A stretch of 59,119 bases of DNA from Hofstenia miamia (taxonomy: Eukaryota; Xenacoelomorpha; Acoela): positions 337,231 through 396,349 of the forward strand of contig SCFE01000067.1 in NCBI GenBank assembly GCA_004352715.1. Direction: 5' to 3'. The translations under genes and the position numbers were made by a program. Shown one piece after another: positions 27,301-41,600 of this stretch; position 1 is the first letter of the stretch, and every line of letters starts with the position of its first letter. The notes beneath the pieces were generated by a model. It worked only from the letters and a program-made list of their open reading frames with translations, had not been told where the DNA came from and did no database searches.

Positions 27301-30300
27301 CCTACAAACTTTATAATGCATATAAAATTCGAGATATTGAAGGCAGTAGATTTCTCAGGAAAGTGACTTCAAATCCTTGACATCCTCTTTACAAATATTT
27401 TGAGGAACACACAAATAAAGATAAAGTATACTTTTTTCGTCCAAAGAAAATGTTTCGACTCCCCTTGATACGAACGAAAAAGTTTAAAAGAATTTTCTCT
27501 AATCGTGTATTAAGTTATTTTTAGTTGCTCCCAGTTTGTATTTAACTTGGGATTATTAAAGTTATTCAATGTTATTCAATGTTATTCAATGTGAATCAAT
27601 GCATGCATAGCTGGTAAAGCTACATTAAGCGATTGATCCATGTGGTACACGCAAATCTTTTGTGGAATAACAACTAATGCATAACAAAGCATTTAATCTT
27701 CACATTACTGGCTAGCTAGATGTTTGTGAAAAGTCATATATTTGTTTTGATAACATGTCGTTTTCAAACCTAATCTCTATTGATATTAATCAAAGCTGCC
27801 TTGAACACTATCTTGCACTCCATAAGACATATTTTTTTCAGATTTCAGCCTGCTCCTTAAAACTGCTTGTAATGGTAAGAGATCAACATCTGTTTGGAAT
27901 TCAAGCTATTTTGATAAATGATCAAGAGCCAATCTTGAGATATTCGTTTTCTTACTATTATATAGTTTGCTACAATTTTAATTAATTCATTTTGTTAGTT
28001 TTAGTTTAAAATTGGTCTTATGCGTATCAAATATTTTTGAAATGAGCAAGTCCTTCTACGGGCCCAATGAGCAAATCGGGTCTAGCTGGGTTAAGTTTAG
28101 AAAATCGTCCCGGCCGGGTGGTGCAGGGTCTACGTATCATTCTTGTCGGGTTGGGTCATAGTTCAAGAAAAGTTGACCATTTTCCAGGCCTGTTGCGATC
28201 TCATATTTCATCTCTGACCGCATATATCTCACACAGTAACTTAGTTACTGTCAGTTATTGCTGATAAACCTCTGTTGATTTGCAATGTTTCGGTGCCATG
28301 GGGCCCCAATTAGAATCGTAAATTTTCATTTTTACATTATCGCATTATTAGCCTTATTATCCACAAAATCAAACAATTCTGACCACAGGTACGTGAGTGC
28401 TAACCCTGTATATTTTCATATTTGTCAACTCACTAGCTGATTTCCATATCATTCGATTTTCACTTTATGCTGCTTCTATTCTTCATACATTCATATGACT
28501 ATGACGATTGCTTATTTCAATATTTCATTCATTAAATATCAATTCATTGATGTCATACACATTGTGTCAGGTGAAATAATGTTTTTTCAGAATGTAAGTT
28601 GTTATACGAGCTGAACATCTCATCATTATTAAGCAATCATGCTATATCCAATTTGTGAAGATCAATTGCTAAATTTGAAATTATTTTGGAAACACAAAAA
28701 CATAAACAAACTAACGCATATAAAACTTGATTGGTGAAGGTAGTAGAAATCATTTTTACTCATTTGATTTTCTTAGTGAATTTGCTCAGAATTTAGCTAT
28801 TTTTATAATTATCTCTGATGATTCACCTTTTGATTTTAGGAGGTGTCTCGTACAAATGCTGTATCTCGTCAAATAATGGCCAGAGAGGCAGAACTGAAAG
28901 ACTTGTATGAGACCTTAAAGCTCAAACAAGCTATTGGAAGGCGAGGAGAAAGTTTGTATCATGAGACACGAGGCAAGTTACGTAAAATAAAGACTGAACT
29001 TCAACAAGCCATGTGCGATAAAAATTTATATGAGAAAAAGACCGCAGGAATACAAAAAATAAGGTAGGCGATTGAAGTCAGAGCAATTCATACCATAAAT
29101 TTTACTTTACATATGCTTCGAAAAAAATTTATTTATAGTTTTTTCTGAAAATTATTTAAGCTGCTTTGTGAAAATGCAGTGCTCGACATAATTATAAAGT
29201 ATTGTATGCGATTCTCTGAAAAACGTGAATGTCTTTCTATGTACTTGCAACATTTAATAAATATTTCTGTCATTGATTGAGTTTGATTGATGTTATTGGT
29301 CAATGATACTAATCAGCTACAGTGTAATTCTCAATTCCAGCTGAAATCATTAAAAAAGCCTTTTCTCATTTCTGTTCAGTTGAAAATTTCATTCATGTTG
29401 AAATTTGTGCGACATGGTTTATTGAATGGCACACAATGAGGAATCTTGACCTACCCCAACCAATGATAAATTGATGCAAGAACACCTGGTCTCATTCAAG
29501 TGGACCCTGTCTAATAATGATACTGATATCAACTTGGGAATGAAGCAATTTGAATGACATAAAATGTTTGCTCTATCAAATTTTCATTGGAGATTGGACA
29601 TTTAGAGACATTTATTACGAAAATAACGGAATTTGAGCATATGTTATATCCCTGAAAGTTCGTCATCCGAATCAAATATGATAGATTGTACCAAATCCAC
29701 TAAAATACTATCTAATTCAGAATGAAATAAAATGTTTCAATATACATGTACAAAACCACAAATTTTAAAACAACTTTGCATCTCTATGTAAAATTTTTTG
29801 TACTTTTGTAAAAGGCGCCCTCAATAAATATTTAAAACACCATATTTTATGATAGAAATTTCTTTGAAATACCATATTTGATTCAGCACATAGAACAATT
29901 ACAAGACAAACCTGGAAAATTGAATTAAATATATTAGAGAAAATTTGAGTGCATCGGGAACAATTTAGATTATTGCAACATGAACCTTAAAAGTTTGTAA
30001 TAAATATTTATTTTTATTTATTATAATGAAACAGGGTGATTCCATTGACTACTGAATTTGAAAATGCAAATACGTGATGTCTCTTAGAAATCAAGTAGAA
30101 CATTTTCGACGTGAATTGATTAAAGCCCGCTATCATTGCCGAGTAATCCAAGATGAAGTGAATGTCCCCATAAATATTCATCGTTGGCGGCATTTGCAAG
30201 GATCAGATCCTACGTTATATGAGCTAATCGAAAAAATTCAGGATTTGCAAAAACGATATTTGGGTATATCCGCTGAAATCAATGACAAAGAATTACTTCT

Positions 30301-32598
30301 GAAGGAAAGAGAAGTCCTCTACGTTGAATTGAAACATATACTAGCAAAACAACCTGGGCCAGAAGTTTCCGAACAATTGATTTTATATGAAAGCGTTTTC
30401 AAGGAAAAATCCAAACAAATTAAGGTAATTTCTAACATCAAGAGCTTTAGTTAATCAAACAATATATTTTAAAAAATTGGAATTAATTTTACAATATAAA
30501 TTGGTTGCTAGTTATCTGCTTAACCAACAGGATTCCATTTCCCTTATAACGTTTACAATAAATATTTTCATTTAATGTTTTCAAATTTTATATTATAAGT
30601 CTAGGAGCCACCGCAATTTAGCGATGCTCTTCAATCGAACAAATAAGATTATAACAATCTTACTTACCTTATTTGTTATTTAAATTCCATATGGTTAATT
30701 CAACGTGACGTACCCAAACCATTTTGCCTTCTAATGTGTATATATATAATGACATAGATTTCATCAGAACAGCTTACATGAATCATTGGCTTTTTTATTT
30801 TACATTTTACACTATGTTTAGCTCTTGTGAATACATTGTAATTAATTATATACAATTAAATGGTTGTGTAACGGCCCACATCTCATTTTCTATATTTTGA
30901 AAAATTGCGGTCAATTAAGAAGAAATAGATAAATACTTTCGAAAATAAATCAACATCAAAACCCAAATTATATTTTAAAATTTCACTTGAAAAAGTAGAA
31001 TTTCTATGTAACGGGACGCACAATCTGAGCTTAACGGACCCACTTAAATTATAAAAAAATTAGCTTAAATATCCCAAAAAGTCATAATTCACTCAATAGT
31101 AATCTATTCACAAGCGCAGTGCTTACTCTAAACTATTTAAATTGTGAAAATCAATTTTATTACTTTATTAAGTCGGCTGAAAAACGCATATGCTTAGGTG
31201 ATGTATTTAAGGAATTTTTAATTCAAAACAATTCTAAGAATATTCCAATAAAATACGAAATAAAAAATTCATTTTCTTTTTATCTGGCACTTGTTCAGTG
31301 ATTTAAAATACTTTATTATGAAAATGCTGATTTTTTTACAACCTTGTGAAAATCAGTTTTTCATGTGGTCGACAATTTTATGGAATTAACCATGTATCTC
31401 TAGTTTTGTCAGTAAAAGTACGGCCACATTAAATTGATGGTATTTCTACAGCATTTAATGTCTTGAGGTTTCAACAAAATTACGTTTTTAGTAATCAGAC
31501 AAACATACACAAACATGTTTTTTGCATCAATAATTTCTTTTCACAATTGTAAAATGTGCAAGAAAACTGCATAATGTTATTTTCATTTAGCTTTTATCAT
31601 ATTACAATTATAATAAAACAGACCTTTAATTATAAATTTAGTGCAAACATGAAATATTGAGCTTCTATGTAGTAAATGTTTGCTAAATTGATTAATAAAA
31701 CTCCATTTTTACAAAATTACTTTTTTGTTAATTTATTGTAGGAAAGGTGATGTATAGCGACGGCGCCAGATTTTTAAGAATGCCCAGCTCGATATATTTT
31801 CTTAGAACCGCTAACGTTTTTTATACAGAGGACCTTCAGACCTTTTTATTAAGTATCAATATTATTTAATGCGCATCTAAAATGTACAAAAACTATTTGA
31901 TAATAGCAGTATATTTGACAAATTTTAAAAAACTCATTCTTTTATTTTGATGATTATTTGAAGATTTTGTTGCAACATCTTCAAGATCAATTTCTTTGGA
32001 TAGAGTTCGATTGAGAAAAATTGTTGCAAAATTGATCAGTAATTGTACTCATCACACGTAGTTGGGAAAAACCTCTTTCGCAACCTGCACTACTTATTGG
32101 TAATGTCTTAGCAATTTGCACAAATTTCTAGAATTGCAAAAATGCATCTTTGTTAGATTGGAGAAGTTGCATAAACTATGTAAGGTTAGGTATATTGATT
32201 TTTTGCGTTGAATTAATCCGTTCACACTATGATATTCGGACACTTAATCATCTGTAACAGCTATCTAATTCATTTCTTCCACATTTAAGAAATCTATATT
32301 TGCTGCGTCAAAAAATTTGATAGTTTCATTGCAGCAGTAAATCTTTTCATCTTCAAAGTTATTTCGTCTATAGCAAGAATATATACGTCATTTTGGAAAA
32401 TCAAGTGTGTCAGACAAATTTTCTGGTAATTGTATTTTTCATTTTGAAGGTTTCCAAATCAAATAATGTTTGAAAATAACGTAAGATGCTTTATTTCAAT
32501 TTCAAATTACAAACTTCCTTCAATAATTGAATATCCTTCTTCATTAAGATCATAATTACACTTAGAGATAACGTTAGCAATTTTCGAGGTTGATTCTT

Positions 32599-32647
<49 letters not shown>

Positions 32648-35600
32648 ATAGTTTTATTAAGCAGCGTATACAAAATGCTCTCATGTACAAAAAATAATAA
32701 TCAATACACTTTAAATATTATAGGAATATTTAATAAAAATTCACACATAAAAGCCTACAAATCTTGCAAAAAACATACCAAAAAATAGCTACATTTATTA
32801 TTTACGTCATATTCTCTTATGAAGTAATTCCAGATTTCTTTCAGTTTCTTTTTTACTATTTGGGGATTATCAATCATTAAGTTTGTTTCTGACGATATCT
32901 GAACATAATTTGCGAAAGTTATAATTCTGTTAAAATAGAATTGAGACGTTTTACTTTTGATTGTTTTTTGAGTCCCAAAAAGCACCTTACTATTTGTTCG
33001 AAGACCTCGTTTCGAAGGAATGTATAATAAGATGTAATCAAAGATGTTTGTATCGTATTTGCCATTTAGGAGTCTGTTGAAGTATATCAGGTCGTTGAAT
33101 TGTAGTTGTAGTGAAATGGATAATAGGTAGAGCTTTTTCAATCTCTCTTTATAATCAAATCCAGAAGTAATCCATTTTACACATCTCTTTTGTAGCTTCT
33201 CCAAATTATTTATATCGTTTATTGAGGGATACCATAGTTGGGAAGAGTACAATAACTTACTCAAAATTAAAGATTTATACAATGTTAGTTCAACAGAATA
33301 ATTCAGTGAACGGGATAGTTCTTTTGATATTCACAAATGAAATATTAGAGTATCTTATTCTATTAGAAATATGCATATCCCATTTGAGATTACTTGTAAT
33401 GTAGATGCCAAGATCTTTTACATTGTCTTCGCAAGTTATGGTATCAGAATAATAACTTATGGATTTACTCGAGGAATGCGGAAATGATATCAAATGGAAT
33501 TTGTTTACATTAAACGACAGATTATTTAAGGCAGCCCACTTACTAATGTTTGACAAATCTTCTGATATAGCCACAAGTGAGTTTGATATAATTTNNNNNN
33601 NNNNNNNNNNNNNNNNNNNNNNNNNNNNNNNNNNNNNNNNNNNNNNNNNNNNNNNNNNNNNNNNNNNNNNNNNNNNNNNNNNNNNNNNNNNNNNNNNNNN
33701 NNNNNNNNNNNNNNNNNNNNNNNNNNNNNNNNNNNNNNNNNNNNNNNNNNNNNNNNNNNNNNNNNNNNNNNNNNNNNNNNNNNNNNNNNNNNNNNNNNNN
33801 NNNNNNNNNNNNNNNNNNNNNNNNNNNNNNNNNNNNNNNNNNNNNNNNNNNNNNNNNNNNNNNNNNNNNNNNNNNNNNNNNNNNNNNNNNNNNNNNNNNN
33901 NNNNNNNNNNNNNNNNNNNNNNNNNNNNNNNNNNNNNNNNNNNNNNNNNNNNNNNNNNNNNNNNNNNNNNNNNNNNNNNNNNNNNNNNNNNNNNNNNNNN
34001 NNNNNNNNNNNNNNNNNNNNNNNNNNNNNNNNNNNNNNNNNNNNNNNNNNNNNNNNNNNNNNNNNNNNNNNNNNNNNNNNNNNNNNNNNNNNNNNNNNNN
34101 NNNNNNNNNNNNNNNNNNNNNNNNNNNNNNNNNNNNNNNNNNNNNNNNNNNNNNNNNNNNNNNNNNNNNNNNNNNNNNNNNNNNNNNNNNNNNNNNNNNN
34201 NNNNNNNNNNNNNNNNNNNNNNNNNNNNNNNNNNNNNNNNNNNNNNNNNNNNNNNNNNNNNNNNNNNNNNNNNNNNNNNNNNNNNNNNNNNNNNNNNNNN
34301 NNNNNNNNNNNNNNNNNNNNNNNNNNNNNNNNNNNNNNNNNNNNNNNNNNNNNNNNNNNNNNNNNNNNNNNNNNNNNNNNNNNNNNNNNNNNNNNNNNNN
34401 NNNNNNNNNNNNNNNNNNNNNNNNNNNNNNNNNNNNNNNNNNNNNNNNNNNNNNNNNNNNNNNNNNNNNNNNNNNNNNNNNNNNNNNNNNNNNNNNNNNN
34501 NNNNNNNNNNNNNNNNNNNNNNNNNNNNNNNNNNNNNNNNNNNNNNNNNNNNNNNNNNNNNNNNNNNNNNNNNNNNNNNNNNNNNNNNNNNNNNCACTAT
34601 CACCGGAGGACATAGAAACTGAAAAGAAGTTGCTAAAGAAAAGATGGCTTATGATCAACAACGATAATGTACCACGAAAAGACCTGAAAATCCGAAACTT
34701 GGAACTGTTCCATAATGGCACTAAAGTCAACATTGAAGAAATGGATTGACTTCAAAAACATTTCCTGTACTCCGCTGATGCTTTTTCATTTCCCTTTATC
34801 ATATCTCACAACATCAACAGTATCCGCGGAAATTCTACACTCTCGAATCGTTTGCCTTTTCTCACTCAGCCCTGTCAGTTATTGCTCTACAAGAAACTCG
34901 CCTCACCAGTGATGTTCCCAGTTCTTGCCTTCAACTCGATGATTTTTACACATGCCGCTTGGATAGGAAATACAACTCTGGAGGAGGCTTTATTACATAT
35001 GTAAATAAGAATTGGTCCATTCACAAACCAAAACACGTACTCGAGCTCTGCAATGATACTATAGGCATTGAAATCATTGGCTATTGGATGCCGTCCTCGA
35101 TATTCTATCCTCCTATCCTAGGGAACTGTTCAACACTTCAGCAATATCACGTCAGCATCATAATCGTGCCTAACAAGATTAATCGTAATGCAGATAAACC
35201 TTGACATAGACTTCGCAAAACTAGAGATAGGTCCGCACCTAAAGTTGAACAACTCAAAGCTTCACTTGACACTACTGATTGGTCAGTCTTCGCAGAAGAC
35301 AATGTTGATAATTATTGTGAAGTCATCGCCGGCTACCTTACTTTTAATCTAGATATGTTTACCCCGTATGTAACGAAACCTGAAGATGACTACTTATCCA
35401 TCCCCAAGGATGACACATTACGTAATCTCTTTCACCAGAAACGTCGTGCCATGATGAGCGGCAATAACACTGAACATAACCTCACCCAGCGTCTCATTAC
35501 ATCTTATATCCTGAAATGCAGAAAAGAAAGGTACTCAACTATAATCACTAATTCGTCTGACCTGTGGCACCTAATTTCAAAATACAGCAAATCCGCTCCC

Positions 35601-38600
35601 AAGAAACCGTTTATTTCACTTAGCCGCGCTGAAGAGCTCAACAAATTTTTCACTCGCTTTAATCTTGATGCTCAAAAAGACTATTCATTGGGCTTTGAAA
35701 ACCCATATCTTCCCAACTTAGAATCTCCATATATTAGCAAAGAAACTGTCGCATACACATTTCATAACATCAATGCTTACAAAGTCAGTGGGCCTGACGA
35801 CCTTCCTCCCTGGGTATTCAAGTGGTGTTATGATTCTCTATCGCCTCCCTATACCCTTCTCTACAACAACATTATTAAGAACTCATACCATCCAACCTGC
35901 TGGAGGCAACCTAATGTCGCACCTATTTTGAAAAAGTCCAACCTTGATAGCAACGTAGATAAAAACTTTCGGCCGGTCTGTCTTTCCTCCATTCTCGCGA
36001 GATGCTTCGAAAAGATTTTAAACCCAGTTGCATCAAAAATCTTCAGAAGAGAAACCAATAACCTACAATTTGCTTATCAAGCTAATCATTGTACCACCGA
36101 CTCTCTTATATTCCTTATCGACTGGATCCTCCTTAAGCTTGATAAATCGTCTCAGTCTGCAGTACACGTTATTTTTCTAGATTTTTCTTCCGCCTTTAAT
36201 ACCGTTCCTCCTGGGAAACTTCTCACCATTATCCAGAAATACTGTCTGCTGAAGACTCGTGGTTTTTACACTGGCTAAACTCGTATCTATTTGGTTGGTC
36301 ACAGAAAGTTATTGCATCCAGCGGAAGATCTCCAGCTATCCCTGTTTTGACTGGCGTTCCCCAAGGAGGTTCCTTATCCCAACTTCTCTATATCATATAT
36401 ACCGCTGAGTGAAGCGATCTACAATCGTCTCCTAACCTCTACAACTTATCCCTACAAAAAAAGTACTGCGAGTCTCAATACGCAGATGACACATACGAAA
36501 TGTTCGAAATTACTAGTTTTAGTCCTTTCCAAAACGCTCAACATTTGCTCTCTGACATTATTTTACCTCGGCTTGACAACCTAAACCTAACCCTTAATTC
36601 CACCAAGTCAAAAGATATGTTATTTATGAACAGAGGGGTTAAGAATACCAATCTGCTGAAAGCAACATCCCAACCTTTTAATATTCATGGTGACTATCCC
36701 GAGCGAGTGAAATGTTGGACATATTCAGGCGTTGAAATTGATGGCAATCTCAACTTCGACAAGCATGTGTCAATGGTGGTGTCTAAGCTATACTACATCA
36801 CCAACTCTATTTCATACATTGTCAGATTTTTCGATACTAATGTCGCAAAGTTTATCTTCAAAACCTACATACTACCCCACATTACTTACGCAGCTCCTGC
36901 CTGGATTTATCATATCATCATAAAATGTCGCCGTCGGATTCATTGCTATATCCGACATGGGAGCTATATCCTAAAACTTGACCGTTTGTGGATCCTCAGC
37001 ACTATCAACTCGTCCATCAGAAAAGACACTGTTCGTTTGATAGAAAAAATTCGACGTGATAACCTCCACCCTCTTCACTCTAAGCTTCAAGAAACGCCTT
37101 ATCAATATCCTCTTAGACGTCTTCACACTGGCCATTTTGTTCGCAAGGCGAAGTATCGCAAATCTTTTATTTGGCACAATCCCAAACACCCTATAAACGA
37201 ATCACGGTCAGTCTTCTCATTCCTTTCCATTTTACTTCTATATCTCTACATTGGCTCTTACTCTTATGCAGTTTGTAGTTGTACAGGAAATAAAGCACTT
37301 ATTTATTTATTTATTTGTTTAATGTAGATGCCAAGATCGTTTACATTTTCTTCGCAAGTTATGGCATCAGAATAATAGCTTATGGATTTACTCGAGGAAT
37401 GCGGAAATGATATCAAATGGAATTTGTTTACATTAAACGTCAGATTATTTAAGGTAGCCCACTTACTAATGTTTGACAAATCTTCTGACATAGCCACCAG
37501 TGAGTTTGATATAATTTTGACATTATCTGCAAAAATATAAGGAGTAGAGTTTAAGCAATAGTCAGGCAGATCATGTATATAAAGTATAAAGTGTAAAGGC
37601 CCAAGTATAGAGCCTTGGGGTACACCACTAGTTATTTCTAAGCACCCAGAGAAAGAGTCACCAATCTTGACGCGCTGAAATCTTCCAATTAAGTAGGATT
37701 TAATCAGTGACCTTGATAAGTTTGCTAAATAAAACGCTATGATCAACACTATCGAACACCCTTCTAAAATCTGTGTAGAGAACGTCAGTTTCATTATTAC
37801 TATCATAGTCTTTATAAATTGTGTCCAGAAACATAAGTAATTGCAATGTGCAAGATCTTTTCTTCACAAAACCAAACTGACTTTTGGAAAGATTTGTAGT
37901 AACAATAGGATATGAGGTTCTGTAGTTTACCTTTTCAAAAACTAACGACAGTTTTGATAGTATACTGATAGGTCTATACCTTTTCACATTCAAGTTTGAA
38001 CTAGTCACATTCAAGATTGGACTAGTCACATTCAAGATTGGACTAGTCACATTCAAGATTTTACTAGTCATATTCAAGATTGGACTAGTCATATTCAAGA
38101 TTGGACTAGTCATATTCAAGATTGGACTAGTCATATTCAAAATTGGACAAATTAAATAAAAACAAAAAAAACAAATAAAAATCAAAACAAATTATTTATT
38201 TAAAACTCTATATCCTACATTTCTAAAACGGCTGGTATTAATCTCTGAATAGATGTTATGAATCTATTCATGTCAGAGGGTTCAATCCCTCTAATTCCTT
38301 TCCCGATTATTTCCTTTAGGCATCTTGTTCTTAACTCACGTGCGGATACACCATTACCATCTTCACGTAAAATCATTGGAAGTCTTTCGGCCAAGATTCT
38401 CTTAACAATTGACTTCAAAACTGACCATACATGCTCAATTGGATTGAGCATGGGAGAGTATGGCCCTAACCTTAAAAGGATGTGTCCCGAAAACTCTGGA
38501 TCGTCAAACAGAGACTCAATGCCTGAATGACACGGGGCATTATCAATGACCACCACAACATCCCCCAGTAGATCTTTGGCTTTTCTAAGGCATTCAATAA

Positions 38601-41600
38601 ACCACTCACGTGCCTTTTCAGAGGTAAAAGAACCACGTTGTAGAGTGGTGGATCCAACCACCATTGTAGATGCAGCCAATCAAATGTATGTTTGACCCCT
38701 TGCTGCCCGCTGCAATGGTATTGCACCTTTCTCTTCTACGTGCCCTGCCAAAATTTCTACTAATATGTAGATTAAAATTTGTTTCGTCNNNNNNNNNNNN
38801 NNNNNNNNNNNNNNNNNNNNNNNNNNNNNNNNNNNNNNNNNNNNNNNNNNNNNNNNNNNNNNNNNNNNNNNNNNNNNNNNNNNNNNNNNNNNNNNNNNNN
38901 NNNNNNNNNNNNNNNNNNNNNNNNNNNNNNNNNNNNNNNNNNNNNNNNNNNNNNNNNNNNNNNNNNNNNNNNNNNNNNNNNNNNNNNNNNNNNNNNNNNN
39001 NNNNNNNNNNNNNNNNNNNNNNNNNNNNNNNNNNNNNNNNNNNNNNNNNNNNNNNNNNNNNNNNNNNNNNNNNNNNNNNNNNNNNNNNNNNNNNNNNNNN
39101 NNNNNNNNNNNNNNNNNNNNNNNNNNNNNNNNNNNNNNNNNNNNNNNNNNNNNNNNNNNNNNNNNNNNNNNNNNNNNNNNNNNNNNNNNNNNNNNNNNNN
39201 NNNNNNNNNNNNNNNNNNNNNNNNNNNNNNNNNNNNNNNNNNNNNNNNNNNNNNNNNNNNNNNNNNNNNNNNNNNNNNNNNNNNNNNNNNNNNNNNNNNN
39301 NNNNNNNNNNNNNNNNNNNNNNNNNNNNNNNNNNNNNNNNNNNNNNNNNNNNNNNNNNNNNNNNNNNNNNNNNNNNNNNNNNNNNNNNNNNNNNNNNNNN
39401 NNNNNNNNNNNNNNNNNNNNNNNNNNNNNNNNNNNNNNNNNNNNNNNNNNNNNNNNNNNNNNNNNNNNNNNNNNNNNNNNNNNNNNNNNNNNNNNNNNNN
39501 NNNNNNNNNNNNNNNNNNNNNNNNNNNNNNNNNNNNNNNNNNNNNNNNNNNNNNNNNNNNNNNNNNNNNNNNNNNNNNNNNNNNNNNNNNNNNNNNNNNN
39601 NNNNNNNNNNNNNNNNNNNNNNNNNNNNNNNNNNNNNNNNNNNNNNNNNNNNNNNNNNNNNNNNNNNNNNNNNNNNNNNNNNNNNNNNNNNNNNNNNNNN
39701 NNNNNNNNNNNNNNNNNNNNNNNNNNNNNNNNNNNNNNNNNNNNNNNNNNNNNAACAGTATTAGAAGAGAAGTAGGAAGGTAGCAATCGTCTAACAGGCC
39801 TTCTCTTTGGGATACACAAGTCCATGATGTTCATTAAGCAGCTATACCAAGTATCAATGTAATCTGAACTGTTAGATAATCTTCACAGATTTTTGATATA
39901 AATGTATGGGATAAATACTCTTCTAAAGGAAAACGATTAGCCCTTCTGAAAGAAAATATTTGATTTTTCGATGATACTATAGAATCTACTTTGTCCAGAT
40001 CCAAGTCTAATTTTAGTGAAAAGTAAATGATGGAGTGATCAGAAATACTTTCATGAGGCTCTATGACTTTTTTTTAATATATAAGTTCTTTGTTACAAAG
40101 TATTACGTCTAACATGTTACCGCTCTTGTGTGTTGAGGCATCAATGTATTGGCTTAGTCCAATATCATACAAATACTCAAGTATATGACCTTCGTAATTT
40201 TGCGTTGAAGACATAACAGACCAATCAGCACCTGGGAAATTTAAGTCGCCATAAATTAAGATTGGACAATTATTCATTGATAAGCAATGCCTTTTGATAT
40301 ATAACGCAAATTCACTTTGATAGTAAGCAATAGCATCAATTACAGCATCCGATGTTGGACGATATAATTATGAAATTGAGGGAATATATAGTGAGATAAT
40401 CAAGAAAGCACAATTGAAAAGTTTAACAACTATTGCACATGCGAAATCAACATTTTCAAGAGTGGAAATGGATGTAAAGTTCAAATCTTTGTGACAGAGA
40501 ATAGCACAACCACCATGTCTCTATTTTTTAATACGGATACTCTTTGCTGCTACAAAATATGATGGGTCTGGGAATAAAATTTACCCCCCATAAAATATTC
40601 ACAACCCACGACTCCATAATTAAAATCTTTTTCTTTGAGATATAATGATATGTGAATATAATTTTAACGGCCTTTCCATTGTGATTAGACTTTGAGCATT
40701 TAGATAAATCATATCTAGATCTTTAGACCCAACTAGTCAATTACCACTAGGTTCAATCTCAACTTCATTTCTAAATAACTTTAAGTTACGTATTTGGAGA
40801 CCAGCTTTATCAAATCAGGAATTAATAAGCTCATATCTTTTTTGGAGCAGGTATTTTTCAATGATTCTGTTTTCCTTGCTGAGTTCTCCTTTAATGTATA
40901 TATTTCCAATCGAATAATTCTTCAACATTGCAGCCCTTGCTAAAATTAANTAGATAAATCATATCTAGATCTTTAGACCCAACTAGTCAATTACCACTAG
41001 GTTCAATCTCAACTCCATTTCTAAATAACTTTAAGTTACGTATTTGGAGACCAGCTTTATCAAATCAGGAATTAATAAGCTCATATCTATTTTGGAGCAG
41101 CCGTTTTTCAATAATTCTGTTTTCCTTGCTGAGTTCTCCTTTAATGTATATATTTCCAATCGAATAATTCTTCAACATTGCAGCCCTTGCTAAAATTAAA
41201 CGCCGAGACCAAACATTTACCAAATCAACTAGAATCGTTCTAGGCTTAAAAGAAGATGCCCTAAATTTACCAATCTTCACTCCATTTACAATACAAAAGA
41301 AATCAATATTTAGATATTCGAAAAATTCTTTAAAATGTTCCCTATCATGCATAATCAGTATTTTGAATGTCTTTTCTTGGCAGGGAAGGTTCAGAATTAA
41401 ATTTTGAAAGTGTTTTATATATTTCTTGAATAAAGTTCTTAAATTCTAATTCCAATTTTTGCAAATATTATATTGAAGATCTGAGACTAGAACTAGCATT
41501 TTCTAGATTAGGTCCAGCCTGAATGGTGTTCTTTGCATTCACATCAACACAATCAGAACATAGAAGAAAATGTTTATGATAAGACTTCATAACCTCTATG

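Larger units (their letters stand above)
34595..37320 (+). mobile_element. Second LINE, with ORF1 end, endonuclease and reverse transcriptase remnants
   Basis: The element is plus-strand and inserted among minus-strand LINE pieces. 34595-34744 reads LSPEDIETEKKLLKKRW and ends DLKIRNLELFHNG, like an ORF1 C-terminus. From about 34760 an APE-type endonuclease follows in shifting frames (SHNINSIRG, VIALQETRLTSD, YNSGGGFITYVNKNW). Reverse transcriptase then runs from VSGPDDLPPWVFK through FLDFSSAFNTVP (Asp), TGVPQGGSLS and SQYADDTYEM (catalytic YADD). It ends in a TTTA-repeat tail at about 37299-37320. Stops and frameshifts at about 36278, 36410 and 36930 make it inactive. This LINE is more GC-rich than its surroundings. 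Confidence 0.85.

Noticed and set aside
30035-30087. Extension of the cfap58 exon upstream to 30035
   Set aside because: Leads to an in-frame TGA with the phase set by the previous exon and has no CFAP58 similarity.
33290-34733. Very long open frames across 33.3-34.7 kb and 38.7-39.8 kb
   Set aside because: They exist only because runs of N contain no stop codons; the real coding parts are the flanking LINE and transposase fragments.
37985-38148. CRISPR-like array
   Set aside because: The 21-bp units are directly contiguous with no spacers, in a eukaryotic genome; it is a minisatellite.
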